Part shown: positions 9,963-21,200 of the stretch, one piece after another
How the letters are laid out: each line of letters begins with the position of its first letter
How positions within the stretch are numbered: the stretch's first letter is position 1
From: Acidobacteriota bacterium
GTDB lineage: Bacteria > Acidobacteriota > Terriglobia > Terriglobales > Acidobacteriaceae
DNA length: 64,000 nt
Direction: 5' to 3'
Assembly (NCBI GenBank): GCA_021778845.1
Contig: JAJYBU010000014.1
Coordinates: forward strand, 34,801 to 98,800
Made by a program: the position numbers and the translations under genes
Notes under the pieces: generated by a model
Databases searched by the model: none
What the model was told of the DNA's origin: nothing
What the model saw: the letters and a program-made list of their open reading frames with translations, nothing else

Positions 9963-11030
9963 ATGAGATTTGTCGTGGCGCTGCTCTGCTGGGTAATGGT
10001 CTGCGGGGGTGGACCGGCGGAGGCGCAGCAGGCGCCAGGCCAGGCATCGGGTCAGGCGCCGGGGCAGGTTGCTGCGGGGCAGCCGGATGCACAGGCGTTG
10101 CCCGCGCGGACGCTGAGCGGGGTGGTGACCGATGCGGACGGAGCACTGGTGCCGGGGGCGAAGGTGACGCTCGAGAGCGCGGGGTCAACGCAGACACGGA
10201 GCACGGTGACGGGACAGGATGGGCACTTCAGCTTCAGCGGCGTGGAGGCGGGTGGGTATGCGCTGACCATTTCGGCAGCGGGGATGGAGAGCACGACGCA
10301 GGCGGGGGCGCTGAATGAGGATGAGTCGGAGGAGCTGCCGGCGATTGTGCTGCGGGTGGGAGCGGCGAGCGAGCGGGTGGAGGTGTCGTCGCTGAATGAG
10401 CAGGAGCTGGCAGAGATACAGATGAAGCAGGAGGAGAAGCAGCGGCTGCTGGGAGTGATTCCGAACTTTTATGTGACGTACGACTGGAAGGCCGCGGCGT
10501 TGACGCCGAAGCAGAAGTTCAAGCTGGCGGCGCGGGCGCTGGTGGACCCGGCGACGTTTGTGATCGTGGGAGGGTTTGCGGGGATTGAGCAGGCCAGCAA
10601 CGAGTTCAGCGGCTATGGGACGGGCTGGGCAGGCTATGGGAAACGCTACGGCGCGGGGCTAGCCGATGCCAGTATTGGCGGATTTCTGGGAGGGGCGGTG
10701 TTCCCGGTGCTGTTTCACCAGGACCCGAGATATTTCTACAAAGGCACGGGGACGGTGTGGCAGCGCACGCGGTATGCGCTGTCTACGGCGGTGATTGCAC
10801 GCGGCGATAACGGCAAGTGGCAGCCGGCGTATGCGAGCGTGCTGGGTGATTTTGCGTCAGGTGCGATCTCCAATCTGTACTACCCTGCGAGCGATCAGAC
10901 CGGCGTGGCGTTGACGATGGAGAATGGGATGCTCTCGGTGGCGTTTGACGGAGTGGCGAACCTGCTGCAGGAGTTTGTGCTGAAGAAGATCAGCACGGGG
11001 ATTCGATCGCATGGAACTCCGCAGCCGTGA
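9963..11030 (+). CDS. Secreted carboxypeptidase-regulatory-like domain protein (paralog 1)
   Basis: Signal peptide; 'LSGVVTDADGALVPGAKVTLESAGSTQTRSTVTGQDGHFSFSGVEAGGYALTISAAGM'. Confidence 0.72.
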   Translation: MRFVVALLCWVMVCGGGPAEAQQAPGQASGQAPGQVAAGQPDAQALPARTLSGVVTDADGALVPGAKVTLESAGSTQTRSTVTGQDGHFSFSGVEAGGYALTISAAGMESTTQAGALNEDESEELPAIVLRVGAASERVEVSSLNEQELAEIQMKQEEKQRLLGVIPNFYVTYDWKAAALTPKQKFKLAARALVDPATFVIVGGFAGIEQASNEFSGYGTGWAGYGKRYGAGLADASIGGFLGGAVFPVLFHQDPRYFYKGTGTVWQRTRYALSTAVIARGDNGKWQPAYASVLGDFASGAISNLYYPASDQTGVALTMENGMLSVAFDGVANLLQEFVLKKISTGIRSHGTPQP

Positions 11031-11122
11031 GATGTTGACGATGTGCAAGCGGGAGTGTGGTTTGCGAAGGAGCTGACGGAACGTTCCTATCCAGACGGAG
11101 ACTGAAAGGCTATGCTGAGAGG

Positions 11123-12280
11123 ATGGGTTTTTGTCGCTGTATGGGAGCAGGGTTGGGACGTGAACGTGGTTGGGCAAGGGCCGGAAGAGGCGTGGCGTGG
11201 GTGGTGGCCTGCTGCTGGATGACGTCGGCGGGATGGGCGCAACAGGGTGCTGCGGCACCGGGGACAGCCGAGGTGCCGTCGAAGAAGCCAGGCGCGATGA
11301 CGACGCAGAACGCGCAGGGACAGGGGACGGCGACTGGACAGTTGGTAAATGGGCAGGCTGCAGGCATGATCTTTGGGAGCGTGACCGACAGCGACGGCGA
11401 CCTGATTCCGGGCGCGCAGGTGACGCTGACCAGCACGGATGTGAAGGGCGAACGCACGGTCGTCTCCGATAGCGGCGGGAGATTCCAGTTTTCGGGCGTG
11501 GCGGCGGGGGAGTTCCAGATCAAGGCTACGGCGCAGGGGATGTCGGAGGGAACGATCAGCGGGACGCTGGAGCCGGGTGCGGTCTATAACGCGCCGGCGG
11601 TGAAGCTGCAGGCTACGTCAAGCACCGAGATTACGGTGACGCCGCAGACTGAGCACCAGATCGCGCAGCAGGAGGTGAAGGTCGAAGAGTCGCAGCGCGT
11701 GCTGGGCATTGTGCCGAATTACTTTGTCACGTACGACAAGCATCCAGTGCCGCTGGATTCGAAGCAGAAGTACAGCCTGGGATTTCATGAAGTGCTGGAC
11801 CCGACGAGCTTCCTGTTTGCGGGAGCGGCGGCGGGGATCGAGCAGGCGGCTAATATTTTTCCTGGGTACGGATCGGGGCCGGCGGCCTATGGGAAGCGCT
11901 ATGGAGCGTCGCTGGCCGGCGAGACGACCGGCGTGATGTTTCGCGATTCGATCTTTCCGTCGCTGTTTCATCAGGATCCACGGTACTTTTACAAGGGAAC
12001 CGGGACCAAGTGGCAGCGGTTCGAGTATGCGATGGCAACGTCGGTGATCTGCATGGGCGACAACGGGCGGTGGCAGGCGAACTACTCAGGGGTGCTGGGG
12101 AGCCTGACCTCGGGCGCGCTGGCGAATTTGTACTATGCGCCGAGCGACCGGCACGGAGCCAGCTTAACGTTTGTGAATGCAGGACTGAATATCCTGGGCA
12201 CGGGATTTACGCACGTGCTCCAGGAGTTTGTGCTCCGCAGTTTTACGTCACATTCGCACAGCGCAGGGACGCAGCCCTAA
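11123..12280 (+). CDS. Secreted carboxypeptidase-regulatory-like domain protein (paralog 2)
   Basis: 'FGSVTDSDGDLIPGAQVTLTSTDVKGERTVVSDSGGRFQFSGVAAGEFQIKATAQGM'; shared C-terminal domain 'LGIVPNYFVTYD...GIEQAAN...YGKRYGASL...SLFHQDPRYFYKGTGTKWQR' with paralog 1. Confidence 0.72.
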   Translation: MGFCRCMGAGLGRERGWARAGRGVAWVVACCWMTSAGWAQQGAAAPGTAEVPSKKPGAMTTQNAQGQGTATGQLVNGQAAGMIFGSVTDSDGDLIPGAQVTLTSTDVKGERTVVSDSGGRFQFSGVAAGEFQIKATAQGMSEGTISGTLEPGAVYNAPAVKLQATSSTEITVTPQTEHQIAQQEVKVEESQRVLGIVPNYFVTYDKHPVPLDSKQKYSLGFHEVLDPTSFLFAGAAAGIEQAANIFPGYGSGPAAYGKRYGASLAGETTGVMFRDSIFPSLFHQDPRYFYKGTGTKWQRFEYAMATSVICMGDNGRWQANYSGVLGSLTSGALANLYYAPSDRHGASLTFVNAGLNILGTGFTHVLQEFVLRSFTSHSHSAGTQP

Positions 12281-13083
12281 CGACTGTGCCAGACGGCGGG
12301 ACGCTTGGCGAGGAAGGCGGTGACGCCTTCGTGCTTGTCGGCGGTGGCGCAGAGGCGACCGAAGATTTCGGCTTCGGCGTGAAGAGCCTCGGAGAGAGGA
12401 TGGCCTTCGCCGCGGTGGACGGCCTCGAGGACGCCGGCAACGGCGAGTGGCGCCATGGAGGCGATGGTTTCGGCCAGGGCGCGGGCGCGGGGCAGGAGTT
12501 CGGCGGCGGGGACGAGCTCGTCGACCAGACCGAGACGGAAGGCTTCGGTGGCGTCGACAAACTGCGCAGAGAGCATGATGCGGAGGGCGGCGCTGCGGCC
12601 GATGAGCCGGGTAAGACGCTGGGTTCCGCCGTAGCCGGGGATGAGGCCGAGCTTGACCTCGGGGAAGCCGAGACGGGCCTTGTCGCTGGCGATGCGGAGG
12701 GTGCAGGCGAGAGCGAGTTCGCAGCCGCCACCGAGGGCGACGCCGTTGACGGCGGCGATGACGGGCTTGCCGGCGCGCTCGAGGTGGGATTCGATGAGGG
12801 CGAGGACCTGGTGACCGCGCTCGGCGTTGGCACGGCCGGAGACGGCGTCGGTTTCGGCCAGGGCGCGGATGTCGGCGCCGGCGGCGAAGGCGCGATCGCC
12901 GGAGCCGGTGAGCAGAACGACGCGAATGGCGGGGTCGGCGGCAAGGGTGGTGAAGAGGTGCTCAAGCTCGTCGAACATGGTGCTATTGAGCGCGTGGAGA
13001 ACCTCGGGGCGGTCGAGGGTGATGGTGGCGATGGCGCCGTCGAGGGTGCAGTGGAGCGTGGTGAGGGCCTTGGGATCGATCAT
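12277..13083 (-). CDS. Enoyl-CoA hydratase/isomerase (crotonase family)
   Basis: 'AFAAGADIRALAE', 'KPVIAAVNGVALGGGCELALACTLRIASDKARLGFPEVKLGLIPGYGGTQRL'. Confidence 0.92.
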   Translation of the reverse strand: MIDPKALTTLHCTLDGAIATITLDRPEVLHALNSTMFDELEHLFTTLAADPAIRVVLLTGSGDRAFAAGADIRALAETDAVSGRANAERGHQVLALIESHLERAGKPVIAAVNGVALGGGCELALACTLRIASDKARLGFPEVKLGLIPGYGGTQRLTRLIGRSAALRIMLSAQFVDATEAFRLGLVDELVPAAELLPRARALAETIASMAPLAVAGVLEAVHRGEGHPLSEALHAEAEIFGRLCATADKHEGVTAFLAKRPAVWHSR

Positions 13084-13414
13084 TGGGGTTGCGTCCTTTG
13101 AGGGTGGCCAAGGTTGTGCATCGTTTTCATGATGGCCACAAATTACGGTAAAAGAAGCGGGGGGAATGTTGGCACCGCTGCCAACGCTAACAGATAATCA
13201 ACCTAGCCATTATCCGCCGATACGACGCTTCGGTGGGATGGAGAGTGTGCGGTATTGGTGATTCCGGGGAGTTTGCCGGGAGTTATCGGCACTTAGCACT
13301 CGCTCTATGGAGAGATCGAAACTTTTTCGCCCGTTGAACCATCCATAGATGTAACGATTCCCAATGACGGGCAGTTGCGCGTCCTACATACGACACATTG
13401 AAGAGGATTAAGGA

Positions 13415-14713
13415 ATGGCTCTGGAAGATAGCCGGGATATACGACCGCACGGTGAAGATCGGGGCCAGTCGTCGGAGACGCAAGGCAGAAACATGGGCTC
13501 GACGGCAGGGTCAACGGTGATCGTGGAGGAGAAGAAGTCGCACGGGATGCTGTGGGCCATCCTGATTGCGGGGGCGCTGCTGGCGGTGTTCCTGGTGTAT
13601 ACCTTCACCAAGCCTACGGCTGGAAGCGGGGCTGCTGCGGGCGGACCGGGCCGTGGGCAGAACGGACCAGCGGCGATTACGGTGGGCAAGTCGACCACGG
13701 GCAATATCAACATGTACGTGGATGCGCTGGGTACGGTGACGCCGATTACGACGATCACGCTCTACAGCCAGATTACGGGCATCGTGATGTCGGTGCACTA
13801 TCGCGAGGGGCAGATTGTGCGCGCAGGCGATCCGCTGGTGGACATCGATCCGAGGCCATATCAGGCGACGCTGACGCAGGCCGAGGGGCAACTGCTGCAC
13901 GACCAGGGCGTGCTGGCCCAGGCGCAGATGGACCTGACGCGCTACCAGACGGCGTATGCACGGAACGCGATTGCGAAACAGATTCTCGACGACCAGGAGA
14001 AGGCCGTCATCCAGGACCAGGGCACGGTACAGGCAGACCAGGGCACGGTGAACTACGACAAGGTGGAGCTTGAGTACTGCCATATTGTTTCGCCGATCAA
14101 TGGGCGCGTGGGGTTGCGGCTGGTGGATCCGGGCAACACGGTGTTCTCGGGCAGCAGTTCGACGCTGGTGGTGATTACACAGTTGCAGCCGATCACCGTG
14201 GTGTTCGATGTTGCGGAGGACAGCCTGCCGCAGGTGCAGACAGAACTGAAGCACGACGAGGCGATGCGGGTGGATGCGTTCGATCGCGCCAACGAAGCGA
14301 TCATCGCAACGGGCAAGCTCACGTCGCTGGATAACGAGATCGACACGACGACGGGCACGGTGAAATTTCGCGCGAATTTTCCGAACCAGAAGCTCGAGTT
14401 GTTTCCGAATCAGTTTGTGAATGCGCGACTGATGGTGCGAACGCTCGACAATGCCACGCTGGCTCCGACGGCGGCGGTGCAGTACAACGGGACGGCAGCG
14501 TTTGTGTATATCGTGAACGCGAATAACACGGTAAAGGTGCAACCGGTGACGGTGGTGACGAGCAATGACAACGTGACCGCGGTGACCGGCGTGAATCCGG
14601 GCGTAACGCTTGCGACCAGCGGATTTGACCGGCTGGAGGATGGCGCGTCCGTGCAGGTGCATGGGGGCAAGCCCAAGGCAAGCGGAACGATGGGCGGTAG
14701 CACAGCCCCATGA
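13415..14713 (+). CDS. RND efflux periplasmic adaptor subunit (MFP)
   Basis: 'DALGTVTPITTITLYSQITGIVMSVHYREGQIVRAGDPLVDIDPRPYQATLTQAEGQL' MdtA-like. Confidence 0.92.
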   Translation: MALEDSRDIRPHGEDRGQSSETQGRNMGSTAGSTVIVEEKKSHGMLWAILIAGALLAVFLVYTFTKPTAGSGAAAGGPGRGQNGPAAITVGKSTTGNINMYVDALGTVTPITTITLYSQITGIVMSVHYREGQIVRAGDPLVDIDPRPYQATLTQAEGQLLHDQGVLAQAQMDLTRYQTAYARNAIAKQILDDQEKAVIQDQGTVQADQGTVNYDKVELEYCHIVSPINGRVGLRLVDPGNTVFSGSSSTLVVITQLQPITVVFDVAEDSLPQVQTELKHDEAMRVDAFDRANEAIIATGKLTSLDNEIDTTTGTVKFRANFPNQKLELFPNQFVNARLMVRTLDNATLAPTAAVQYNGTAAFVYIVNANNTVKVQPVTVVTSNDNVTAVTGVNPGVTLATSGFDRLEDGASVQVHGGKPKASGTMGGSTAP

Positions 14714-17700
14714 GCCCTTCGCGCCCATTTATTCTCCGTCCGGTTGCGACGGCACTGCTGATGGCAGCGGTGTTTCTCGCGGGTCTTGTGGCATGGACGC
14801 AGTTGCCGGTGTCGGCGCTGCCGGAGGTGGACTACCCGACGATCCAGGTGGTGACGTTCTATCCGGGTGCGAGTCCGGATGTGGTGGCGTCGGCGGTGAC
14901 CGCGCCGCTGGAGCGGCAGTTTGGCCAGGTGGCGGGGCTGAGCCAGATGACGTCGACGAGTTCGGGCGGGTCGTCGATCATCGTGATGCAGTTCCAACTG
15001 AGCCTGGATATCGACGTGGCTGAGGAAGAGGTGCAGGCGGCGATCAATGCGGCGCAGAGCTATCTGCCTGCGGACTTGCCGGCGCCGCCGATCTACAGCA
15101 AATCGAATCCCGCCGATGCACCGGTGTTGACACTGGCGCTGACTTCGACGGAGATGCCGCTGTCGAAGGTGGAGGACCTGGCGGATACGCAACTGTCGCC
15201 GAAGATTTCGCAGGTGTCGGGCGTGGGGTTGGTGAGCATCTCCGGTGGAGAGAAGCCGGCGGTGCGCATCCAGGCGAATCCGACGGCGCTGGCGAACTAT
15301 GGGATCAACATGGAAGACCTGCGCAATGCACTGGTCGCCAACAGCCTGGATGCGGCGAAGGGTAACTTCGATGGGCCATCGCAGGATTACACGATCAACT
15401 CCAACGACCAACTGCTGACGAGCAGCGATTACAAATCGGTAGTGGTGGCCTATCGAAATGGCGCGCCGGTGATGCTTACCAATGTCGCGCGGGTGGTGGA
15501 TGGAGTCGAGAATAACAAGCTGGCCGCATGGAACGATACGACGCCCGCGGTGATTCTGAATATTCAGCGGCAGCCGGGAGCGAACACGATCCAGGTGGTG
15601 GACAACATTGAGAAGCTGTTGCCGAAACTGGAGTCGACGCTACCGAAGTCGGTGCATGTGGAGATCGTTACCGACCGCACGACGGACATCCGCGCGTCGG
15701 TAAAGGACGTTGAGTTCGAACTGATGCTGGTCATCGCGCTGGTCATCATGGTGATCTTCCTGTTCCTGCGCAGCCTGTTGGCGACGATCATTCCGGCTGC
15801 GGCGGTGCCACTGTCGCTGGTGGGTACGCTCTGCGTGATGTACCTGGCTGGCTACAGCCTGAATAATTTAACGATGATGGCGCTGACGATCTCCACGGGC
15901 TTTGTGGTGGACGACGCGATCGTGATGATCGAGAATATTTCGCGCTACATCGAAGAGGGTATGGCCCCGATGGAGGCTGCGCTGATTGGCGCGGAGCAGA
16001 TCGGGTTTACGATTCTGTCGCTCACTGTATCGCTGATCGCAGTGCTGATACCACTGCTGTTCATGGGCGATGTCGCGGGACGGCTGTTCCGCCAGTTCGC
16101 GGTGACGCTGGCGGTAACGATCATCCTCTCGGCGTTCGTGTCGTTGACGCTGACTCCGATGATGTCGGCGCGCATTCTGAAGTACAAACCAGAGAGCCAG
16201 CAGGGCTGGTTCTACAGGAAGTCGGAAAAAGTATTCGAGGACATCATTGCGTTCTATGGACGCACGCTGCGCTGGGTGCTGCGCTACCAGACGATTACGC
16301 TGCTGGTGGCCGTGGCGACGCTGGTGCTGACCGTGCTGCTGTACATGACGATTCCGAAGGGCTTCTTTCCGACGCAGGATACGGGCATCATCCAAGGCAT
16401 CACGCAGGCCTCGCCTTCGATCTCGTTCCCGGCGATGGAGGAGAGCCAGCAGGCGATTGCGAAGGTGCTGCTGGCCGATCCAGCGGTGCAGGGCATCTCG
16501 TCGTTCATTGGAGCGGACGGAACGAATACGACGCTCAACAGCGGACGCATTCAGATTGATCTGAAGCCATTGGAGGACCGGAAGATCTCTGCGACCGAGG
16601 TCATCGACAGGCTGGCACCGAAGCTGGAGAAGGTGCCAGGGATCAAGCTGTACATGCAGCCGGTGCAGGACCTGACGGTGGACGACATGGTGAGCCGCAC
16701 CGAGTATCAGTACACGCTGGAGGACCCAAACCAGGCAGAACTGAACGCGACGGCGCGAAAGCTGGTCGCGAGATTGAAGACGCTGCCGGAGTTGGCCGAT
16801 GTGGTGACGGACCAGCAGCTGGGCGCGGCTGCGGAAGAGGTGGAGATCGATCGCGCGACAGCATCGCGGTTTGGAGTGACGCCGTCGACGATCGACAATA
16901 CGCTGTACGATGCGTTTGGACAGCGGCAGATCAATACAACGTTTACGCAACTGAACCAGTACCACGTGATTCTGGAGACCGATCCGAAGTTTCAACTGGA
17001 CCCGCAAAAATTAAATGACATTTATGTGCAGGCGACGACGACGGGAACGGTGCCAGCGACGGCGACGAATACGGCAGGATCATCGTCGGGCGCTGGAGCT
17101 GCTGCGGCAGGACCGACGAGGTCACTGCTGACGGCGACGGCGACGAACGGAGTCTCGGCGGCAACGGCGGCGACTTCCGCACTGTCGTCGGGCAATACGG
17201 GAGTGACGCTGGCGACGTCGAGCGTGAGTCGGAGTTCGGCGCTGTCGGGTGCGTCGACGACAGGGACAAATCAAACGACACTTTCAAGTGTGAGTACGAG
17301 CACAGGAACGTCTTCCAGTGCGACGACGTCACTGAGCGGAACGTCGCGGACGAGTTCATCAAGCAGCGGCGCTTCGGGTAATGGCGGTGGTGGTGGTGGC
17401 GGCGGATCGGGCAGTTCCAGCAGCACTGGTCCGCTATCAACACCGGTTCCGTTGAGTGCATTTACAAACTTTGTGCCGACGAGTGAATCGCTCTCGATCA
17501 ATCACATGGGCCAGTTCCCTGCCGTGACGATCTCGTTCAATTTGAATACCGGGTATTCGCTGGGAGAGGCACTGGCGGCGATCGATAAGGCGATCCAGGA
17601 GGAGAACCTGCCGACCAGCGTGGTCTCGAATTACCAAGGCACGGCGGCGGCGTTCGAGGGCTCGCTCTCAAATGAAGGGCTGCTGATTCTGGCCGCGCTG

Positions 17701-18237
17701 GCCACGGTGTATATCGTGCTGGGCGTACTGTATGAGAGCTTCATCCATCCGATTACGATTCTCTCGACGCTGCCATCGGCTGGTGTCGGGGCATTGCTGG
17801 CGCTGGAGTTCTTCCATCTTGATTTGGATATTGTTGCGATCATCGGCATCATTCTGCTGATCGGTATTGTGAAGAAGAACGGCATCATGATGGTGGACTT
17901 CGCGCTGGAGGGCGAGCGCCAGCATGGACTGGATGCGACCGAGGCGATCTATCAGGCGTCGCTACTGCGCTTCCGTCCGATTCTGATGACGACGATGGCT
18001 GCACTGCTGAGCGGAATTCCACTGGCGTTTGGTACGGGGATTGGGTCGGAGTTGCGCAAGCCACTGGGCGTGGCAATGGTGGGCGGACTGCTGTTCAGCC
18101 AGGTGCTGACGCTGTACACGACTCCGGTGATCTATATCTTCTTCGACAATCTCGCCGGGTGGTTCATGCGCCGCACGAATTCGACGACGGACCCCGGCGC
18201 TGCGGGCAACGGCGACCACGGAGCGGCACAGGCATGA
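14710..18237 (+). CDS. RND efflux permease 1 (MdtB-like) with a Ser/Thr/Gly-rich insertion
   Basis: 'RPVATALLMAAVFLAGLVAWTQLPVSALPEVDYPTIQVVTFYPGASPDVVASAVTAPLERQFGQVAGL'; low-complexity segment about 17035-17437. Confidence 0.93.
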   Translation: MSPSRPFILRPVATALLMAAVFLAGLVAWTQLPVSALPEVDYPTIQVVTFYPGASPDVVASAVTAPLERQFGQVAGLSQMTSTSSGGSSIIVMQFQLSLDIDVAEEEVQAAINAAQSYLPADLPAPPIYSKSNPADAPVLTLALTSTEMPLSKVEDLADTQLSPKISQVSGVGLVSISGGEKPAVRIQANPTALANYGINMEDLRNALVANSLDAAKGNFDGPSQDYTINSNDQLLTSSDYKSVVVAYRNGAPVMLTNVARVVDGVENNKLAAWNDTTPAVILNIQRQPGANTIQVVDNIEKLLPKLESTLPKSVHVEIVTDRTTDIRASVKDVEFELMLVIALVIMVIFLFLRSLLATIIPAAAVPLSLVGTLCVMYLAGYSLNNLTMMALTISTGFVVDDAIVMIENISRYIEEGMAPMEAALIGAEQIGFTILSLTVSLIAVLIPLLFMGDVAGRLFRQFAVTLAVTIILSAFVSLTLTPMMSARILKYKPESQQGWFYRKSEKVFEDIIAFYGRTLRWVLRYQTITLLVAVATLVLTVLLYMTIPKGFFPTQDTGIIQGITQASPSISFPAMEESQQAIAKVLLADPAVQGISSFIGADGTNTTLNSGRIQIDLKPLEDRKISATEVIDRLAPKLEKVPGIKLYMQPVQDLTVDDMVSRTEYQYTLEDPNQAELNATARKLVARLKTLPELADVVTDQQLGAAAEEVEIDRATASRFGVTPSTIDNTLYDAFGQRQINTTFTQLNQYHVILETDPKFQLDPQKLNDIYVQATTTGTVPATATNTAGSSSGAGAAAAGPTRSLLTATATNGVSAATAATSALSSGNTGVTLATSSVSRSSALSGASTTGTNQTTLSSVSTSTGTSSSATTSLSGTSRTSSSSSGASGNGGGGGGGGSGSSSSTGPLSTPVPLSAFTNFVPTSESLSINHMGQFPAVTISFNLNTGYSLGEALAAIDKAIQEENLPTSVVSNYQGTAAAFEGSLSNEGLLILAALATVYIVLGVLYESFIHPITILSTLPSAGVGALLALEFFHLDLDIVAIIGIILLIGIVKKNGIMMVDFALEGERQHGLDATEAIYQASLLRFRPILMTTMAALLSGIPLAFGTGIGSELRKPLGVAMVGGLLFSQVLTLYTTPVIYIFFDNLAGWFMRRTNSTTDPGAAGNGDHGAAQA

Positions 18238-21200
18238 ACCCTTCGCGCGTATTCATCGAGCGCCCGGTAGCAACGACGCTGCTCACAATCGCGGTTGCGA
18301 TTGCGGGCATCATCGCGTTCGGAGTGCTGCCAGTGTCTCCGCTGCCGCAGGTGGACTTTCCGACGATCAGCGTGGGAGCTGCATTGCCCGGGGCGAGCCC
18401 GGACATCATGGCGTCGTCCGTAGCAACGCCGCTGGAACGCCAGTTCGCGCATATTGCGGGCATCACGGAGATGACGTCGGCGAGTTCGCTGGGCTCGACC
18501 AGCGTCACGCTGCAGTTCGATCTGAATCGCGACATCAACGGAGCAGCGCGCGATGTGGAGGCGGGAATCAATGCGGCGCGCACGTACCTTCCACCGAACC
18601 TGCCGCAGAACCCGACGTATCGGCTGGTGAACCCGGCGGATTCGCCGATCATGGTGATCGGCTTGCAGTCGGACATCTACGATATTCCTACGCTGTACGA
18701 TGAAGCGTCGACGGTGATCCAGCAGCGCATCTCGCAGATCTCCGGCGTGGGTGAGGTGCATGCCGTGGGAGCGTCGCTGCCGGCGGTGCGCGTCGAATTG
18801 AATCCGATGCAACTGAACAGCTACGGGATCAACCTGACGGCGGTGCAGGCGGTGATCTCAGGGCAGAACGCGGATATCGCGAAGGGGCAACTCTCGAGCG
18901 GCTCCACGACCGCGGATATCCTGACGAACGATCAGATATCGAAAGCAGCAGCGTACAAGCCGCTGATTGTGGGCTACCACAATGGCGGCGCGGTCCGACT
19001 GGAAGATGTGGCCGACGTGATCGACTCGCAGCAGTCTGTGCGACAAGCCGGATATCTCAACGGCAGACATGCGGTGCTGCTTATCGTGTTCCGGCAGCCC
19101 GGCGCCAATATCATCACGACCGTAGACGCCATCAAGGCAGCACTGCCATCCCTACAAGCATCGATCCCCAAGGGCCAACACCTTTTCACGATCCTGGATA
19201 AGACGCTGACGATTCGCGCGTCTGTGCTCAACATCGAGGCAACGCTGATTATCTCGGTGGTGCTTGTCATCCTGGTAGTGTTCCTGTTCCTGCGCAGTAT
19301 TCCTGCAACGCTGGTGCCGGCGGTCGCGGTTCCGGTGTCGTTGATCGGGACCTGCACGGTGATGTACCTTTGCGGATTTTCGCTGGACAATTTATCGCTG
19401 ATGGCGCTGGCAATTGCGAGCGGGTTCGTAGTGGACGACGCGATTGTGGTGATGGAAAACATCTCGCGCCATGTGGAGGCTGGGATGACGCCGATGCAGG
19501 CGTCGCTGCGAGGCGCACAGGAGATCGGGTTCACGGTGTTTTCAATCAGCATCTCGCTGATTGCAGTTTTCATTCCGCTACTGCTGATGGGTGGCATCAT
19601 CGGGCGGCTGTTCCGCGAGTTCGCGATCACGCTCTCAACAGCCATCGTAATGTCGATGGTGATCTCGCTGACCACCACACCGATGATGTGTTCGCGGGTG
19701 ATGCGGTCGGAAGAGAACGTGAGGCACGGACGGATGTACAAGTGGAGCGAAAGGGGCTTCGCGTCCATGCTGAATGGCTATCGCCGGACGTTGGCGTGGG
19801 TGCTGAACCACCCCGCGCCGATGCTGCTGATCTTCCTGGCGACCCTGGTGCTCAATGTGTACCTGATCCGAACGGCAGCCACGGGCTTTTTCCCACAACA
19901 AGACACCGGGCTGCTGATGGGAGGCATGCAGGGACCGCAGGATGCATCGTTCTACGCGATGAACAAGGCAGTTCATGCGGCTAACCTGATCATCGCGCAC
20001 GATCCAGGAGTGATGAACTCGATGGCGTTTACGGGTGGCAGCGGATCGACTAACGCGGGATTTACGTTCATTGCGCTGAAGCCACTGAGTGAGCGGAAGG
20101 AGAGCGCGGAACAGATTATCAATCGCCTGCGACCGCAACTGGCGAAGGTGCCGGGGGCTGCGACGTACCTGCAGGCGGTGCAGGATATTCGTATCGGCGG
20201 AAGAAGTTCGAGTGCGATGTATCAGTACACACTGCAGGCGGAGACGACAGGCGAACTACAGAAGTATGGGCCGGAACTGCTGGCCGCGCTACGCAAGGAG
20301 CCGGGGTTCCAGGATGCGAACACGGACCAGCAGAATGACGGCCTGCAGGCGCTGCTGACCTACGATCGGCCAACCGCAGCGCGGCTGGGCGTTACGCCGC
20401 AGATGATTGACAGTACGCTCTATGACGCGTTCGGCCAGGCGGAAGTGTCGGTGATCGATACGGAGTTGAACCAGTATTACGTGGTGATGGAGGTCGCGCC
20501 GAAGTACTGGCAGTCGCCAGAGGGACTCAAGGACACGTACCTGATTCCGAAGAGCGGCGGCGGTGCGATTCCGCTGGACTCGGTGATGAGCTATGCTCCT
20601 TCGACGAGTCCGCTGGCGGTGAATCACACGGGGCTGTTTCCGTCGGTGACGGTGAGCTTCAACCTTGCGCCGGGCGTCTCGCTGGGACAGGCGACGAAGC
20701 AGATTAACGCGATTCAACGAAAGATGGGCGTTCCGGAGTCGGTGCATGGAGAGTACGCCGGCACGCTGCAAGCCTATAAAGATTCGCTGGGGAGCGAGCC
20801 CTACCTGGTGCTGACGGCGGTGCTGGCGGTGTATATCGTACTGGGGATTTTGTACGAAAGTCTGGTGCATCCGATTACGATTCTCTCAACGCTGCCGCCG
20901 GCGAGCCTGGGAGCGATGCTCGCGCTGAGAATTACAAGAACGGACCTGGATGTGATGTCGATCATCGGGATCATTCTGCTGATTGGGATCGTGAAGAAGA
21001 ATGCGATTATGATGGTTGACTTCGCGCTGAACGCCGAGCGCAACGAAGGCAAGAATACGCGGGACTCGATCTTTGAGGCGTCGATGCTGCGCTTCCGGCC
21101 GATTATGATGACCACGATGGCTGCGCTGTTTGGTGCGGTGCCGCTGGCGCTGGGAACCGGCATGGGATCGGAACTGCGGCGGCCGCTGGGCATTTCGATC

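Noticed and set aside
12010-13101. 363-aa plus-strand Gly/Glu-rich ORF
   Set aside because: Antisense to a clear enoyl-CoA hydratase.
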